Shown in pieces: positions 54,697 through 62,570 of a DNA stretch of 64,000 bases. Position 1 is the first letter of the stretch, and each line of letters starts with the position of its first letter. Under the pieces are notes generated by a model, which worked only from the letters and a program-made list of their open reading frames with translations, was not told the DNA's origin and searched no databases. The position numbers and the translations under genes are program-made. Source of the stretch: Rhodococcus sp. SMB37 (GTDB taxonomy: Bacteria; Actinomycetota; Actinomycetes; Mycobacteriales; Mycobacteriaceae); assembly GCF_004345605.1 (NCBI RefSeq), contig NZ_SLVY01000013.1:124001-188000 (forward strand). Reading direction: 5' to 3'.

Positions 54697-55995
54697 ATGA
54701 CCGACTGCGTGATGACGGACGAGGCGATCCTTCGCGCGCGACGCGCGGTGGACGCGGTGTGGCGGATCGAATCGGCCAAGATCATCGCGACTCTCACCCG
54801 CAAGGTCGGGGATCTCGATCTCGCCGAAGACCTTGCGGGGCAGGCCCTGCTCGAAGCGATCGAGCAGTGGCCTGCCGCCGGGATTCCCCGCAATCCGGCG
54901 GCATGGTTGACCTCCGTCGCCACGCGCCGCGCGATCGATACATGGCGCCGACAGGAACGCCTCGACGAGCGCCACGCGCGTATGGCGCGGGAACTCGAGA
55001 ACGATGCGTCGCAGTTCGACGATCCCTCGTGGGATCCCGATCGGATCGACGACGACGTCCTGCGCTTGATGTTCATGACATGTCATCCGGTGTTGGGACG
55101 GAAAGCACAAGTGGCGTTGACACTTCGCTTGGTGGGCGGCATGACTACGGAACAGATCGGTAGGGCGTTCCTGACGCCGACACCCACCGTGCAGCAGCGG
55201 ATCGTCCGAGCGAAGAAGACGCTCACCGCGGCGAAGGCGGTATTCGAGGTGCCGGGGCGTGAGGAATTCGCGCCCAGGCTCTCGGCGGTGCTCGGCGTGC
55301 TGTATCTGGTGTTCAACGAAGGTTATGCGGCCAGCTCGGGCGACGAGTGGCTGCGCCCGGACATCAGCGCGGAGGCGTTGCGGATCGCAAGGATCCTCGC
55401 CGAGCTTGTCCCGAACGAGCCGGAGGCGCACGGGCTGGTGGCGCTCATGGAACTCACTGCGTCGCGGTTCCCTGCGCGAACCACGCCGTCGGGGGTGCCG
55501 ATCCTGCTGGCGGATCAGGACCGCACTCGATGGGACCGTGGGCAGATCACCCGCGGGCTCGCAGCGTTGACACGCGCCGATGCGATCGGTCGTGGCCGCG
55601 GACCCTACGGTCTTCAGGCCGCGATCGCGGAATGTCATGCGCGTGCAGCAGAATTTTCGGACACCGACTGGAAACGGATCGTGCTGCTGTACGAGGCACT
55701 GCAGCGTCTGGCGCCGTCGCCGGTGGTGGATCTGAACCATGCGGCGGCGGTCTCGATGGCGTACGGGCCGGCACCCGCGCTCGAGTATGTCGACAAGATT
55801 GTCGCGTCGGGAAAACTCGCTGGGTATCATCTGCTTCCGAGCGTGCGGGGGGATCTTCTCGCACAGCTGGGGAGGATCGACGAGGCACGGACCGAACTGC
55901 TCGCTGCGGCCGAGGCGACAGGGAACGAGCGCGAACGCGCCGTCCTCCTGGCGAAGGTGGATGAACTGGACCTGGGATCGCTCGGGCCGGAGTAG
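54697..55995 (+). CDS. RNA polymerase sigma factor, ECF42 family
   Basis: 432 aa. Residues 10-90 hold region sigma2 (NPAAWLTSVATRRAIDTWRRQERL) and 120-180 sigma4 (LRLVGGMTTEQIGRAFLTPTPTVQQRIVRAKK). The remaining 250 residues form the C-terminal TPR-like extension (ARILAELVPNEPEAHGLVALMEL...) that defines this group and is needed for activity. No anti-sigma factor is coded nearby, as usual for ECF42. Starts: GTG 54694, ATG 54697 and ATG 54712 are all possible. Follows the DGPF gene with a few bases between. Confidence 0.92.
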   Translation: MTDCVMTDEAILRARRAVDAVWRIESAKIIATLTRKVGDLDLAEDLAGQALLEAIEQWPAAGIPRNPAAWLTSVATRRAIDTWRRQERLDERHARMARELENDASQFDDPSWDPDRIDDDVLRLMFMTCHPVLGRKAQVALTLRLVGGMTTEQIGRAFLTPTPTVQQRIVRAKKTLTAAKAVFEVPGREEFAPRLSAVLGVLYLVFNEGYAASSGDEWLRPDISAEALRIARILAELVPNEPEAHGLVALMELTASRFPARTTPSGVPILLADQDRTRWDRGQITRGLAALTRADAIGRGRGPYGLQAAIAECHARAAEFSDTDWKRIVLLYEALQRLAPSPVVDLNHAAAVSMAYGPAPALEYVDKIVASGKLAGYHLLPSVRGDLLAQLGRIDEARTELLAAAEATGNERERAVLLAKVDELDLGSLGPE

Positions 55996-56011
55996 CCAGG
56001 TGTCGGAGTAG

Positions 56012-56392
56012 CTAGGTCAGGGTGACGATGTGTTCGTGCCCCGCGACTGCGGCCTGGAGTTTCTTGCGGGAGAGTGTGCGCGGCCCACATCCGCAACCGG
56101 CGGGAAGCTCATCGTCCTCGAACTGGGTTGCTTCGACGGTGTCGATGAACTTGTCGTCGAGTGAGTCGTTGCCGCGATTGTTGGCCTCGCGGTCGCGGGA
56201 GCCATGGCCGCCCGGTCCGACTCCGCACACGACCACTGGTCCTTCCTCCGTCTTGTAGACGGCTGCGACCGTGTGGCTCTTGGGGCATCGAACTCTCAGG
56301 ACAGCGTGATCGCTGCGTTGTCGCCCGAGTTCCTTGATGGCCTGGAGAGCCTTTCGGCGTCGTTCGGTGGGAGGCGTTTCAGCGATGTTCAT
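56012..56392 (-). CDS. Hypothetical Cys-containing protein
   Basis: 126 aa from ATG 56392 (a longer frame to 56428 is less likely). Residues 30-60 hold CPKSHTVAAVYKTEEGPVVVCG and the end has GCGCG, giving four Cys that could bind a metal. No signal peptide or membrane segment. I do not recognise the family. Convergent with the sigma factor gene (17 bp apart). Confidence 0.65.
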   Translation of the reverse strand: MNIAETPPTERRRKALQAIKELGRQRSDHAVLRVRCPKSHTVAAVYKTEEGPVVVCGVGPGGHGSRDREANNRGNDSLDDKFIDTVEATQFEDDELPAGCGCGPRTLSRKKLQAAVAGHEHIVTLT

Positions 56393-56514
56393 CGCTCTAT
56401 TCCACCGCAGATACGCCCATTTGACCACCGTTCCGCAGAACCGATCTTGATCGATATCCGGACGTAACCGATGATTCTCCGAAAGTGCTGCAGCGGTGAT
56501 GCTTTCGATCAGGA

Positions 56515-56919
56515 TTACTTCCTGAGTCCGTCGAGGAGCAGGGTGAGTCCGGCGCCGACCAACCAGGAGTCTTTTGCGAGTGCGGTGCCGTCCTGAGTGG
56601 GCTTCGGGGAGCCGTCCTCGTGCATTCCCGGCGTTCGCCAGTACATCGTCATCATCCCGCCCCCGAACGCCGTCAGTGCGGCGCCGGCAACGAACGGAGG
56701 CACGATCGGGGCGAGCAGCGCGGCACCGATCCCGATTTCGGACGTACTCAGAAACCTGCCGAACGTCTGGGAGTTCATCTGCTTCAGGAACGGAAATGCG
56801 TTTGCTGCCATGTTCTGCAGGGCGGCAGCGTTCTCGGCCGGGAGGTTTCGTTTACCCAGACCCGAGTTGAGGATGAACGCTCCCGTCGCGGCGCGAAGCG
56901 GAATGTGGTGCAGTCGCAC
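56515..56919 (-). CDS. DoxX-like small membrane protein
   Basis: 134 aa from GTG 56919. Three or four hydrophobic segments (residues 8-24, 60-88, 113-130), the DoxX-like layout (GLGKRNLP... IGIGAALLAPIVPPFVAGAAL). The family includes oxidoreductase-associated membrane subunits and others without known role. Between two transcription units on the same strand; a hairpin separates it from the secreted protein upstream. Confidence 0.72.
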   Translation of the reverse strand: MRLHHIPLRAATGAFILNSGLGKRNLPAENAAALQNMAANAFPFLKQMNSQTFGRFLSTSEIGIGAALLAPIVPPFVAGAALTAFGGGMMTMYWRTPGMHEDGSPKPTQDGTALAKDSWLVGAGLTLLLDGLRK

Positions 56920-56944
56920 GATGTACCTACTTTCGAGCTGATGA

Positions 56945-56979
56945 AAGTTTCCTCCCCAGCCTGTGGGGGGAGGAAACTT
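56945..56979 (-). terminator. Terminator hairpin after the secreted protein gene
   Basis: AAGTTTCCTCCCC (56945-56957) pairs perfectly with 56967-56979; 9-nt loop. Lies 9 bp after the secreted protein stop codon on the minus strand. Confidence 0.85.
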
Positions 56980-56988
56980 CCTTGACGA

Positions 56989-57396
56989 TCAGTCGATGAC
57001 GGCGTGCTGGGTTCGGGCGAGATGCCAGTGGTCCGGGCCCGGCAGGTGGAAGAGGATTCTCCCCACGCTTTGTTGGCTACCATCGCTGTTCTCACACGTT
57101 GCACCCACGGTGTGAGTGCCTTCGCTGACGTTTGTGAACTCGACGGCGCCGTACGTGACCGTATTCATGTCGAGACTTCTCGTCGCGCCCACCATCGAGG
57201 CCACGCACGTGTAGGGCGAGTCCCTGTCGGGGGGTTCGTGATAATTGAACCGGACCTGCACCGAGTCCTCTTTGGTGAATACCGACCAGCTCACTGTCGT
57301 TTCGATATCTGCTGACGCCGCCGGCGCCATGCTCGTCAGTACTACCAGCGGCGCTGCGAGAGCAATCGCTGCGCGCCGGACTCTTTGCCCATCCAT
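56989..57396 (-). CDS. Secreted hypothetical protein
   Basis: 135 aa from ATG 57396 preceded by GGAGGT. A Sec signal peptide (MDGQRVRRAAIALAAPLVVL) ends with the AxA site APAASA before residue 34. The mature part is about 100 residues, mostly beta strand, with two Cys that may form a disulfide (TCVAS and ATCEN). The family is not recognised. It is likely a small extracellular or envelope protein. Confidence 0.8.
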   Translation of the reverse strand: MDGQRVRRAAIALAAPLVVLTSMAPAASADIETTVSWSVFTKEDSVQVRFNYHEPPDRDSPYTCVASMVGATRSLDMNTVTYGAVEFTNVSEGTHTVGATCENSDGSQQSVGRILFHLPGPDHWHLARTQHAVID

Positions 57397-57560
57397 TCGT
57401 ATTACCTCCGAACATGGCTCAGGTTCCGACCCGATTTCCATGATGGGCGGTGTCGCGGGAGGCAGGTGTTGCAAACCGGCCGGTTTGCAAGGGAGCTGTA
57501 ACACGTGGCCGACGCGGTGTCCTGGCCGTGATGCCGGGTGTCACGAAAGCACAACGCCGG

Positions 57561-58006
57561 CTAGACGGATTCCCGAGTAAACCCGTCGGGGTCGGTGAAG
57601 GAGCCGGCCTCGCTGCGGATGGCGATCCGATGCGATCCTGTGCCTTCGGGAGAGACTCCCGCAGTCTTGGCGAGTGCGCTGCGCCCGAGCCGGTGTCCTT
57701 CTTCGAGGACGCCGCCAGCGTGCAGATCGTCCCGTCCGCGGCTCGCACAACGCCACCGTAGCCCGAGAGTCTTTTCTCGACCGGCTTCACTTCCGTCGCT
57801 CCGGCGTCGAGGGCGCTGGCGACCAGGTGGTCGACGGCGCTCGGCTGCGCCACCACGAGCGACAGGGTGAACCCGCGGAAACCGGACGTCGGTGCCTCGG
57901 ACCCGCGGACGCGGATGCGACCGCCCAAGCCGAACGCTCCGGTATAGAAGGCGTCCGCCGCGGACGGGTCGGGCACCTCGAGGGCAACCGACTCGATGGA
58001 GACCAT
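57561..58006 (-). pseudogene. VOC-family protein broken by an out-of-frame internal deletion
   Basis: The N-terminal half (from ATG 58006, MVSIESVALEVPDPSAADAF to SSKKDTG) is normal for a two-domain VOC protein. After KKDTG the open frame turns into an unrelated Arg/Pro/Ser-rich tail ending at 57419. A different frame on the same strand then reads LAKTAGVSPEGTGSHR, SEAGSFTDPDGF and stops at 57561; this is the family's usual C terminus. About 55-60 codons between KKDTG and LAK, covering the second domain's start, are missing. The junction is near 57688-57694. An internal deletion not divisible by three explains this. The gene lies 40 bp after the DUF2510 gene. Confidence 0.8.
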
Positions 58007-58046
58007 GGGTACCACCGTAGCCCCGGGGTGGCTGCCCGACGGGCCG

Positions 58047-58337
58047 TCAGGGAAGCGTGAGCGGGCCGATGGCGACGTGGTCGCACGCGGCGAGAGTCAG
58101 GTGCATGAGGAGGAGCCCGCCCCCGATCTTCGCGGCCGTGATCAGCCAGCCGCGCGGATTGTCGTCGACGGTCGGCGGCGCTTTCGTCTGGATCATTGCC
58201 TCCGTCCGGACCACTGCCGCCGGCGGCCCGGAACTGGTTGCGAGGTGCGTATGCGCGGTCCACCGTTCGCCGTCCCACCAGCGGATGAGGCGGACGGTCT
58301 CGGGGTCGGAATACCAGCCGGGTGGCGGGGTGGTCAT
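58047..58337 (-). CDS. DUF2510 membrane protein
   Basis: 96 aa. The DUF2510 motif at the N terminus (PPGWYSDPETVRLIRWWDGERWTAHTH) is a common actinobacterial cytoplasmic module. It is followed by a linker and one hydrophobic segment (GWLITAAKIGGGLLLMHLTLAACDHVAIG, about residues 63-90). The role is unknown. It may be co-transcribed with the VOC pseudogene behind it; divergent from the ArsR operon by 141 bp. Confidence 0.85.
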   Translation of the reverse strand: MTTPPPGWYSDPETVRLIRWWDGERWTAHTHLATSSGPPAAVVRTEAMIQTKAPPTVDDNPRGWLITAAKIGGGLLLMHLTLAACDHVAIGPLTLP

Positions 58338-58441
58338 GAGCTCCTGGATCCTTTCGTCCGGTAATTATCCGGACTGGATCCGGCGGCGTTACACCGAAGA
58401 ATTGAGGTGTGCGTCACTCTCGGGAGCGAGCCGTTCGGCTC

Positions 58442-58472
58442 TTGACAACGTACAACCATTTGGTTGTATATT
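58442..58472 (+). promoter_or_regulatory. Promoter and ArsR operator
   Basis: TTGACA (58442-58447) and TATATT (58467-58472) flank a perfect palindrome, TACAACCA-TT-TGGTTGTA (58451-58468), so a bound regulator would block the promoter. The GTG at 58479 is 7 bp after the -10, so the transcript may be leaderless. Confidence 0.75.
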
Positions 58473-58478
58473 GGGGTC

Positions 58479-58820
58479 GTGAACGGAGATGACGAGGACC
58501 GGGCCGACGCCCTGTTCCATGCTCTCGCCGACCGAACTCGGCGCGACATCATGCGCCGGGTACTGGCGGGGGAGAGCTCGGTTTCCGCACTCGCGACGAA
58601 GTACGAGATGAGCTTCGCCGCGGTTCAGAAGCACGTTGCCGTGCTGGAGAAGGCAGGACTGCTGACCAAGCGACGCAGTGGTCGCGAGCAGTTGGCGAGC
58701 GGCGACGTGGAGGCGGTGCGGTCGGTGGCGTCCATGCTCACCGAGCTCGAACAAGTGTGGCGTGGTCGCATCGCGCGCATCGACGAACTCATCGCATCCG
58801 ACTCGACCAAGGAGGGCTGA
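58479..58820 (+). CDS. ArsR/SmtB-family transcriptional regulator
   Basis: 113 aa. Winged helix with the recognition helix in VSALATKYEMSFAAVQKHVAVLEKAGLL, preceded by RRDIMRRVLAG. No Cys metal site, so it belongs to the type that pairs with SRPBCC proteins (ligand unknown). GTG 58479 is only 7 bp after the probable -10, consistent with leaderless translation. It ends 3 bp before the SRPBCC gene, one operon. Confidence 0.92.
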   Translation: MNGDDEDRADALFHALADRTRRDIMRRVLAGESSVSALATKYEMSFAAVQKHVAVLEKAGLLTKRRSGREQLASGDVEAVRSVASMLTELEQVWRGRIARIDELIASDSTKEG

Positions 58821-58823
58821 ACC

Positions 58824-59312
58824 ATGCCTGTCACCGACGTCAAGCAAGATCTCGACAACCTGACCCTGACCATCACCGCCGATTTCGCTGCGCCCGTGGA
58901 GCGGGTATGGCAGGTCTATGCCGACCCGCGTCAGCTGGAGAAGATCTGGGGCCCGCCCGGATACCCCGCGACCGTGGTGGACCACAACCTCACGCCGGGT
59001 GGCCGGACGACTTACTACATGACCGGTCCTGAGGGCGAGAAATACGCCGGATACTGGGAGGTCGCGACAGTCGACCGGCCGCGGAGTTTCTCGTTCGCCG
59101 ACGGATTCGCCGATGAGGATTTCAATCCGACCCCGGAACTCCCGGTGTCCGAGAACGTCTACACCTTCGCCGAGCACAACGGTGGCACTCGGGCGACCTA
59201 CGTGAGTACATTCGAATCCGCCGATGCGTTGCAGAAGGTACTGGACATGGGTGTGGTGGAGGGGGCCACCTCGGCAATCGGCCAGATCGACGACCTGCTC
59301 GCTTCCTCATAG
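58824..59312 (+). CDS. SRPBCC (AHSA1-like) protein
   Basis: 162 aa. The SRPBCC start LTITADFAAPVERVWQVYADPRQLEKIWGPPGYPATV is clear, as is the RPRSFSFADGF segment. The fold has a deep hydrophobic cavity for a ligand. It is co-transcribed with the ArsR regulator, an arrangement very common in actinobacteria and thought to form a ligand-linked circuit, though ligands are unknown. Confidence 0.92.
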   Translation: MPVTDVKQDLDNLTLTITADFAAPVERVWQVYADPRQLEKIWGPPGYPATVVDHNLTPGGRTTYYMTGPEGEKYAGYWEVATVDRPRSFSFADGFADEDFNPTPELPVSENVYTFAEHNGGTRATYVSTFESADALQKVLDMGVVEGATSAIGQIDDLLASS

Positions 59313-59340
59313 CTGCACGCGGGTGGCGGCGGCCGGGTCA

Positions 59341-60018
59341 TCAGCCGGGTGGCACGGCCGCCTTCACCGACTCGATCAGCTCGTAGGCGATGCGGGTGGC
59401 ATCATCGGACGATCCGTTCTCGATCGCGCGGACCAGATCTCGGTGAGCATCGCCGATGCCCGGCCCCTCGGGGAGGGTGGAGGCGTGCATGAGAGGGGAG
59501 TTCAGCACTTCGGCCACTGCGGCATGCAGGCGAGTGAGTAGTGGATTTCCGCTGGCGTGGACGACCGCGCGGTGAAAGTCGGTGTCGGCCTTGGTGTATG
59601 CGTCGAGATCGCCGGCATCGTGCGCACGTGTGCGTGCATCGAGTGCCGCAGACAGTGCCGCGCGTGCTTCGGGCGTGGAGTGTTGGGCGGCCAACCGTGC
59701 GCTGATGGCCTCGAGCCCCGCTCGCGTATCCAGAACGTGGTCGAGTGCCGTGGAATAGCCGTCGCGGACGAGCACTCCGGTGATCTCGTTGGTTGCGCGG
59801 ACGTAGGTGCCGTCGCCGACCCGGGGTTCGAGCAGGCCCGTGATGGTCAGTCCCCGCAGCGCTTCGCGCACCGTGCCCCGGCTGACTCCCAATAGCTCGG
59901 CGAGTTCGAGTTCGCCAGGGATCTTCCGTCCGATAGCCCACTCGCCGGACGCGATCAGTTCGCGGAACTGTTCGGAGACCTGGGTGACGAGCGGGGTGTG
60001 TCGGACCGGCTCGCGCAT
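59341..60018 (-). CDS. GntR-family regulator (FadR subfamily)
   Basis: 225 aa. Residues 10-75 form the winged helix (QVSEQFRELIASGEWAIGRKIPGELELAELLGVSRGTVREALRGL), and the C-terminal helical FCD domain follows, with metal-binding residues D-x3-H (DTDFHRAVV) and two further His. FadR/FCD regulators sense small acids such as carboxylates. Divergent from a CynX-type transporter gene with 127 bp between them, a likely regulator-target pair. Confidence 0.92.
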   Translation of the reverse strand: MREPVRHTPLVTQVSEQFRELIASGEWAIGRKIPGELELAELLGVSRGTVREALRGLTITGLLEPRVGDGTYVRATNEITGVLVRDGYSTALDHVLDTRAGLEAISARLAAQHSTPEARAALSAALDARTRAHDAGDLDAYTKADTDFHRAVVHASGNPLLTRLHAAVAEVLNSPLMHASTLPEGPGIGDAHRDLVRAIENGSSDDATRIAYELIESVKAAVPPG

Positions 60019-60106
60019 CGGAAAGTGTCACCTCGGTCGTGTTGGGCGTTGTCTGCACCGTCGATTGTTCCATGCCTATGGCGGGTGCATGTGCGAGGTA
60101 CTGTAA

Positions 60107-60117
60107 ATGTCCTACAT
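60107..60117. promoter_or_regulatory. Putative FadR-type operator
   Basis: ATGT-CCT-ACAT, perfect 4-bp arms around 3 bp, agreeing with the TGT-N3-ACA core of FadR-subfamily sites. Situated 28 bp before the transporter start and 88 bp before the GntR start. Confidence 0.45.
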
Positions 60118-60145
60118 ATGCACGACCGGCGAAGGGTGAGGTTGG

Positions 60146-61351
60146 ATGAGTGCGAGCACGACGCAGACCATGGTTCGTGCCGGGGCGAAATGGACCCCGG
60201 CGGTCGTTGTGCTCGTGTTCCTGGTGGCGCTCAATCTCAGACCTCCGCTGACGTCGGTCGGCCCCCTGCTTCCGCAGATCGGCGCGGAGGAGGGCCTCAG
60301 CGGTGGAGTCCTCGGGCTGCTCGGAGCACTGCCGCTGTTGACCTTTGCGGTGATCTCTATCCTGGTCCACCGTTTCTCCCGGGCCCTCGGTCCGGAGCGG
60401 GCCGTGCTCTTCGCACTGCTCTTGCTGGTCGCAGGAATTCTGATCCGGTCGTACACCGACACCGTCGGACTGTGGATCGGGACGTTGGTCATCGGCGCAG
60501 CAATTGCCATCGGCAATGTGTTGGTACCGGCGATCGTGAAGCGTGATTACAGCTCCAAGGTGTCGCGTGCAACGAGCATCTACTCGGCCTGCATGGCCAT
60601 CGGCGCCTCGGTCGCGTCCGCTATCGCAGTCCCACTCTCCGGTGCAGCCGGATGGCGCGGTTCACTGGCCTTCTGGGCGATTCCGGCGCTCATCGTCGCT
60701 CTGCTGTGGATCCCGCGCGCGCGTACGAGAGAACAGGTCGTCGAGCCGCCCGTCAGTGACGACTTCCCCGCAACCAGCGTGTGGAAGCAACCCACTGCAT
60801 GGCTGGTGACGGCGTTCATGGGATTGCAGTCCTCGACCTTCTACTTCATGGTCACCTGGCTACCCACCATCGAGATCTCGACCGGCATCTCTGCGGAGCA
60901 GGCCGGTGTGCACCTGTTCCTGTACCAGATCGTGGGTATCGCGGCCGGACTGGCAATCCCCCGGCTCATGCGCCGGCCCGACAATCAGATCGCTGCGACC
61001 GTGACCGCCAGCGTCCCTATGCTCATCGGCGTACTCGGGATGATGTTCGTACCCGCCTTCAATGCCGTGTGGGCAGTGGTCGCGGGTATGGGAACCGGTG
61101 CCTCACTCGTCGTCGCGTTGTCGCTGATCGGTCTCCGTGGGCGAAGCCAGCACGAGACCACCCAGTTGTCCGGCATGGCACAGTCCGTCGGCTATCTTCT
61201 CGCCTCGGCCGGTCCGATCGGTGCGGGCTACCTCGCCGAAGGGACCGGAGGGTGGACGGTACCGCTACTTCTCATCGCGCTCCTCGCGACAGTCCAGCTC
61301 GTCGTCGCGGTCCCGGCCGGCCGGGGACGTGCGAAGCCGACCGCCGTGTGA
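60146..61351 (+). CDS. MFS transporter, CynX/NimT family
   Basis: 401 aa, 12 predicted membrane segments. The start VLVFLVALNLRPPLTSVGPLLPQI is diagnostic of the CynX/NimT (cyanate/nitroimidazole) group. The ATG at 60146 follows GAAGG. The family transports cyanate, 2-nitroimidazole and probably other small anions. The divergent GntR/FCD regulator suggests induction by a small acid substrate. Confidence 0.9.
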   Translation: MSASTTQTMVRAGAKWTPAVVVLVFLVALNLRPPLTSVGPLLPQIGAEEGLSGGVLGLLGALPLLTFAVISILVHRFSRALGPERAVLFALLLLVAGILIRSYTDTVGLWIGTLVIGAAIAIGNVLVPAIVKRDYSSKVSRATSIYSACMAIGASVASAIAVPLSGAAGWRGSLAFWAIPALIVALLWIPRARTREQVVEPPVSDDFPATSVWKQPTAWLVTAFMGLQSSTFYFMVTWLPTIEISTGISAEQAGVHLFLYQIVGIAAGLAIPRLMRRPDNQIAATVTASVPMLIGVLGMMFVPAFNAVWAVVAGMGTGASLVVALSLIGLRGRSQHETTQLSGMAQSVGYLLASAGPIGAGYLAEGTGGWTVPLLLIALLATVQLVVAVPAGRGRAKPTAV

Positions 61352-61403
61352 GTGCAGCATTCACGCGGCTCAGGACATCGAGCGTATGCACGGCGTGATC
61401 GAC

Positions 61404-61422
61404 GGCGACGGAGGCCGTCGCC
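61404..61422. terminator. Small hairpin between transporter and secreted protein genes
   Basis: GGCGACGG-AGG-CCGTCGCC, a perfect 8-bp stem between convergent stop codons (61351 and 61438). Confidence 0.6.
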
Positions 61423-61437
61423 AGATGGGTTGTGGCG

Positions 61438-61971
61438 TCAGGGGACGAACGCCTCGGTCGACACCGGGATGCTCGGGTGGTCGGTCCGCAGCGTGAGCTG
61501 AACCCGTCCCGGGCCCGTATTCACAAGCACATTCATCGGCCGGGTGCTCGTGTGGCTCGCCGGAATGAACTGACTCACCGAGCCGCTCCGGCCGGTGTCG
61601 AGGTTCCGCCAATCGACGATTGCGGTGACGTCGCAGGCCAGGATGGTCGGCGCCCACTCACCCAGAGGTGAGAAGCCCTGCGAGATGCGCAGGTCGATGG
61701 CATGGGTGGCACCGGGGAATGTGGAGTAGTGGTAGAGCGGGCCGTCGAACGCGGTCCCGGAAGCAACCATCATGCCTGCGCAGATGCCGTTGCCCAACGT
61801 CAACACCGGAGCCATCCCGACGTCGGTCATGGCGCAGGAGCGAGGGCCCACATTCGACCATCCGAGCTGGCATGGATCGGCAGCACTCGCCACGCCCGGT
61901 GCCGCAACGAACATCGCAGTGCCCAGGAACCCGGCAGCAGCAGCTGAAGTAATGCGATGTGGAATTTTCAT
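61438..61971 (-). CDS. Secreted hypothetical protein
   Basis: 177 aa. Sec signal peptide (MKIPHRITSAAAAGFLGTAM) with cleavage after GVASA near residue 31. The mature protein is rich in Thr, Gly and Pro, with four Cys, and looks beta-structured (LTLGNGICAGMMVASG, AIDLRISQGFSPLGEWAPT). The family is not recognised; exported actinobacterial proteins of this kind are common. Divergent from the DUF4259 gene. Confidence 0.8.
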   Translation of the reverse strand: MKIPHRITSAAAAGFLGTAMFVAAPGVASAADPCQLGWSNVGPRSCAMTDVGMAPVLTLGNGICAGMMVASGTAFDGPLYHYSTFPGATHAIDLRISQGFSPLGEWAPTILACDVTAIVDWRNLDTGRSGSVSQFIPASHTSTRPMNVLVNTGPGRVQLTLRTDHPSIPVSTEAFVP

Positions 61972-62107
61972 GTCCAGAACATCGTGCGGAGAACGGAATT
62001 CATTACATCGGCAGCGGCCTGCTCGCGTCGCGAACGAATTCCTGTCGGTGGACGCACCTATGGTCGACCACCGAGAGACCGACGGCCCAACAGATCAGGA
62101 GGCAGCG

Positions 62108-62521
62108 ATGGGGACATGGGGTTACGGACCGTTCGAGAACGATGGAGCAGGCGACCTGCTCGCGTCGCTTCGGGCGGGCGACTTCGACATCGACCAGTAC
62201 AGCACTCACGTCGACGACGGATACCTGGAAGTGGACGACGCCCAAGCCGCCGTTGCAATGGGCGAGGTCCTCGCCGTGGCACACGGGCTCCGGCCGGCAT
62301 GCTCGCAGCTCGACGGTATCGACGCCGCTGCGTTTGCTCGATCGTTGACGCCGGATCACCGCGCGTGGATTCTCGAGACACTCGCGCGCACGATCGCCGA
62401 CAGCGACACGTCGGAGCTTCACGAACTGTGGGCAGAGAACGGTCCGGAGGACCTCGAGACGTGGCGGGCGCCGATCGTGAACAGGGTGGAGCGCCTCAGG
62501 GCGTTAGTTCAAGCCGAGTAG
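62108..62521 (+). CDS. DUF4259-domain protein
   Basis: 137 aa. The ATG at 62108 has AGGAGG upstream. The start MGTWGYGPFENDGAGDLLASL is the DUF4259 signature; the rest is helical. No known function. It is followed 49 bp later by the YcaQ-like gene on the same strand. Confidence 0.88.
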   Translation: MGTWGYGPFENDGAGDLLASLRAGDFDIDQYSTHVDDGYLEVDDAQAAVAMGEVLAVAHGLRPACSQLDGIDAAAFARSLTPDHRAWILETLARTIADSDTSELHELWAENGPEDLETWRAPIVNRVERLRALVQAE

Positions 62522-62570
62522 ACCACCTCGTGGGGCGGTGGTTGTCGGTGGCACATGGCACGGTTGGCCC

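Noticed and set aside
57419-57560. C-terminal tail of the VOC open frame as a real protein end
   Set aside because: It is Arg/Pro/Ser-rich and unlike the family, while a conserved family C terminus is visible in another frame.
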